Assembly: GCA_002309575.1 (NCBI GenBank)
Contig: DBXP01000049.1
Coordinates: 7,249-16,222, forward strand
Reading direction: 5' to 3'
Source: a bacterium UBP6_UBA1209
GTDB lineage: Bacteria > UBP6 > UBA1177
DNA: 8,974 bases
The notes under the pieces are model-generated. The model was not told where the DNA came from, made no database searches, and worked only from the letters and a program-made list of their open reading frames with translations. Of the stretch, positions 6,665 through 8,974 are shown in pieces (the stretch's first letter is position 1; each line of letters begins with the position of its first letter). The position numbers and the translations under genes were made by a program.

Positions 6665-8035
6665 ATGGTAGAAAAAGCGACAAACATTGCAGGAATGATA
6701 AATGCGTTCAGTCCCAGGGAATTATCAGGAGACGATTTAGATAAATACTATTATGATAAAACGATGCCGGTTCGCACCGGAAGCCCCGTAAAATCTCCAA
6801 TTGACGATATCTTTGATGCCTGCCACGATCCATCATTATCTAATAAATTCCTGCTGATGGGGCATAGAGGCTGTGGAAAAAGCACCGAATTAAACGTATT
6901 GTCGCGCCGTTTTCAAAATGAGGGTTTTCCGGTGCACACAGTGCAATGCGCAAAAGAATTGGATATGACCAGACCGTTCTATTCCGACCTGATGATTCTG
7001 ATGGGTGATGCCTTAATAGAGATAGCGAAAGAAATCAACTGCGAAATTGACAAAAATCTATTGAATGACCTTGTTCATTATTGGGATGACATCACTGAAA
7101 TAAAAGATAGGACAGAACAATACGATCTTTCTGCCACTGGGGGAGCAGGCATATCAAGTCTTTTGGAGAAAATTTTAGGCCTGTTTTTAGACGTTAAAGG
7201 CAGTGTAAGACTGAGCGAAGAGGTTCGCAAAACCTATGAAAAACGGATTGATGATCGTCTTGGAGATTGGATCAATATCCTCAATGCAATTGCGGATAAG
7301 ATATCCAACACCACAGAAGGTCGGAGGCCTATCATTATTTTTGAAGAATTGGATAAACTTGCGGACATAGACGCTGGACAGGATAAAAAGGATAAATCAT
7401 GGGATTTGTTCTTCGAAAAACCGTCGGCGTTAACAAGTTTTACTTTTCCGGTTATTTTCACATTTCCCATTGCCTTGTCGTATGAACCGAGGTTCCATAC
7501 GTTGAAAGGATATTTTCAATATAAATTTTTTCCCATGATCAAAGTAACTTCTATTGAAAACGAAAAATTTGAAGATGGATACAAAGCGATCAGAGCCATT
7601 ATTGAAAAACGTGCAGATGAAAACTTGTTTGATGAAAATGTAAAAGATTTTATGATCGAAAAAACCGGAGGCGCCCTGCGGGATTTGTTCGACGCAATCA
7701 GGCAGAGTGCAATTTATGCCTGTCGGCGTAAAGCAGATTCAATCAGCATGGATGACGCTGTTTTAGCCCTTGAAGAAATTCAGTCCGAAATCACCAGAAG
7801 AATAGAAAAGAAAGATTATGATTTCCTGAAAGATATATACAATGGTAACAGAAAGGGAATATCTGATAGAAAAGCCTTGCTTGGAATGCTTTTGGCAGGC
7901 GTCGTATTGGAATATAATGGCACAAGATGGTGCAATCTTCATCCTCTTGTTGCCGATTATCTGGTGGATTTGGGTGTTGTAGAGAAGAGGGAAGAGAACA
8001 TCCATGAACTGACAGTGGGGGAAATCAACCAGTGA
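6665..8035 (+). CDS. P-loop ATPase (AAA/STAND-like), partner of the TPR protein
   Basis: A 456-residue soluble ATPase. An N-terminal segment ending in LSGDDLDKYYYDKTMPVRTG resembles the lead-in found in a family of bacterial P-loop ATPases (general pattern L-x-DD-x-YYVDT-x-x-RG). It is followed by Walker A GHRGCGKST (66-74, Lys72). Walker B is IIIFEELDK (223-231), with Glu227-Glu228 where DD or DE is usual, a conservative change also keeping Asp230. A later stretch (FTFPVIFTFPIALSYEPRF) fits a sensor strand, and GGALRDLFDAIRQSAIYA (about 335-355) resembles the helical lid of AAA-type origin/Cdc6-like ATPases. The C-terminal 80 residues look like a winged-helix-type domain (NRKGISDRKALLGMLLAGVVLEYNG). 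No membrane segment or enzymatic effector domain is seen. It overlaps the next gene by GTGA, implying coupled production and a complex. It probably acts as a nucleotide-driven switch; that role is inferred. Confidence 0.85.
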   Translation: MVEKATNIAGMINAFSPRELSGDDLDKYYYDKTMPVRTGSPVKSPIDDIFDACHDPSLSNKFLLMGHRGCGKSTELNVLSRRFQNEGFPVHTVQCAKELDMTRPFYSDLMILMGDALIEIAKEINCEIDKNLLNDLVHYWDDITEIKDRTEQYDLSATGGAGISSLLEKILGLFLDVKGSVRLSEEVRKTYEKRIDDRLGDWINILNAIADKISNTTEGRRPIIIFEELDKLADIDAGQDKKDKSWDLFFEKPSALTSFTFPVIFTFPIALSYEPRFHTLKGYFQYKFFPMIKVTSIENEKFEDGYKAIRAIIEKRADENLFDENVKDFMIEKTGGALRDLFDAIRQSAIYACRRKADSISMDDAVLALEEIQSEITRRIEKKDYDFLKDIYNGNRKGISDRKALLGMLLAGVVLEYNGTRWCNLHPLVADYLVDLGVVEKREENIHELTVGEINQ

Positions 8036-8974
8036 AGCCGGATAATGTTGCCTCTTATGAAAACCTTGGATGGATTCTGAACCATTCAGACGAAGGTTTT
8101 TACGCTCTAATCGCATATCCAAAAATGCAGGAACACGTGGTTTCTCATTACCGGCTCGGTTCTGTGGCGGTGTATGACTACAAGGAGCGGCCGAACGATT
8201 ACAGGTTTCGGGATGTGGCAGTATTTCTGGAGGAACATCCTCAGGCTCGGACAATTTTCCTGCTGAACATGCAAAATGCTCTCATGAAGCAGGAAGCGGT
8301 GCAACGCTTGAATTTCAGCAGGGATATGCTGGCGCGGACGAACAGGAATTTCATTTTCTGCATGACGGAAGATGCTTTCGATGAGCTGAACCGTCACGCC
8401 TTCGATTTTTTCTCCTTCCTCAAGCTCAAGCTGCGCTTTGAAGACGAGTTTGAAGAAACGGAAGAAAAAACACAGATTTTCCAGACTAAGGTATTGCCTA
8501 AAGATCTCAGTGAGGGCGTAAACCCAGACGAAGGTTATGACCCGACATGGCCGCGTCAGCGGCAACTGACTTTTGCAATCAACATGATGAATCAGGCTGA
8601 ATCCATGAATCTGAAAAACCGCTACGCCGACGCACTAAAGTTCTTAGATAAAGCCATTGAAATTCGGGAAGAATACTTAGGCGAAAACCACCCGGAAACG
8701 GCTTCAGCTTATCTGGCCAAGGGAAATACTCTTGAAAAAAAAGGAAACTATGCCGAAGCTTTGGAATTGGTGCTGAAAGCCGTAAAGATTCGGGAAAATA
8801 CTTTAGGACCAGATAACCCGTATACGGTCGAAACCTATGACGCAATGGGCAGAATATACAGCGATTTAGGCAAATACAATGACGCACTAGAATGGCATCA
8901 GAAAGCCTTGGATATCAGGGAGCGTATTTTGGGAACAGAGCATCCCGATACAGCTCGAACTTATAATGATATTG
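8032..8974 (+). CDS. Kinesin-light-chain-type TPR protein with N-terminal degenerate P-loop-like domain, 3' partial
   Basis: The frame opens with GTG 8032, overlapping the ATPase stop (GTGA), and stays open for 314 codons to the window end. Residues 1-140 form an alpha/beta domain of alternating strands and helices (GFYALIAYP, SVAVYDY, ARTIFLLNM, RNFIFCMTEDAF, FFSFLKLKLRF). It has no Walker A, although its layout recalls a P-loop NTPase with a Walker B-like and a sensor-like strand. The LNFSRDMLARTNRNFIFC to AFDFFSF stretch resembles the N-terminal part of other bacterial TPR proteins, where it commonly reads LNxxRxxLx...LvFW...APDFWS. An acidic linker (about 138-185) leads to TPRs with a 42-residue period and the kinesin light chain signature AL-x-IRE-x-LG-x-x-HP. 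The TPRs probably sense or recruit a partner while the N-terminal domain docks on the ATPase; this is inference. Further repeats or a C-terminal domain may lie beyond the window. Confidence 0.88.
   Translation, partial: MKPDNVASYENLGWILNHSDEGFYALIAYPKMQEHVVSHYRLGSVAVYDYKERPNDYRFRDVAVFLEEHPQARTIFLLNMQNALMKQEAVQRLNFSRDMLARTNRNFIFCMTEDAFDELNRHAFDFFSFLKLKLRFEDEFEETEEKTQIFQTKVLPKDLSEGVNPDEGYDPTWPRQRQLTFAINMMNQAESMNLKNRYADALKFLDKAIEIREEYLGENHPETASAYLAKGNTLEKKGNYAEALELVLKAVKIRENTLGPDNPYTVETYDAMGRIYSDLGKYNDALEWHQKALDIRERILGTEHPDTARTYNDI
8623..8974 (+). repeat. 42-codon TPR array, two full units and a third cut by the window end
   Basis: Equivalent Tyr codons lie at 8623, 8749 and 8875, exactly 126 nt apart (residues 198, 240, 282). 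Each unit carries the pattern Y-x-(D/E)AL...KA-x-x-IRE-x-x-LG-x-(D/E)(H/N)P-x-T. The period and motif identify kinesin-light-chain-type TPRs rather than classic 34-residue TPRs. Units are diverged at the DNA level, so this is not a freshly expanded array in the part shown. Confidence 0.88.

Noticed and set aside
8107..8887. Two minus-strand frames at the right end (8107-8565 and 8579-8887)
   Set aside because: The + strand holds a continuous 314-codon frame with a TPR array and a coupled start that explains the region; the minus frames carry no recognisable domain.

Overview
The window comes from a Gram-negative-type (diderm) bacterium that I cannot place more exactly. The diderm call rests on a secreted protein with outer-membrane barrel character and a C-terminal Phe, next to a secreted cell-wall amidase. 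Six genes are well supported, all on the + strand, and there are no RNA genes. The first and last genes run off the window.

Bases 1-5030 look like an ordinary chromosomal operon: a membrane sensor diguanylate cyclase (5' end outside the window), a predicted outer-membrane beta-barrel protein, an N-acetylmuramoyl-L-alanine amidase and a FecCD-type ABC permease. Gaps are 12 nt, 3 nt and a 4-nt ATGA overlap, so they are probably co-transcribed and translationally coupled. This half is rich in G/C-ending codons (35 of 60 bases are G/C in the sample 2941-3000). The theme is envelope function under c-di-GMP signalling plus metal-chelate or cobalamin-like uptake.

At about 5050 the pattern breaks. 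After the permease a new ATG (5035) opens a reading frame that looks like the first codons of the expected ABC ATPase, but after six codons it runs into four imperfect 23-bp tandem repeats (5051-5142). The last repeat supplies the -35 box of a strong promoter (TTGACC, 16 bp, TATAAT) for the next gene, an AAA_14/DUF4143 ATPase. From here on the DNA looks accessory: intergenic spaces are longer, genes have their own promoters, and composition is lower and uneven (22 of 60 G/C at 7561-7620).

The right end holds a tightly coupled pair (GTGA overlap). The first is a 456-residue P-loop ATPase with its own promoter. The second is a long protein, open to the window end, with an N-terminal alpha/beta domain lacking a Walker A motif, followed by 42-residue kinesin-light-chain-type TPRs. 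ATPase plus TPR partner is a layout seen in bacterial conflict and signalling systems. A defence or regulatory role is therefore plausible but is inference; no nuclease, protease or other effector domain is visible in the part shown. The most interesting points are the repeat/promoter array at an apparent insertion boundary and the ATPase/TPR pair.
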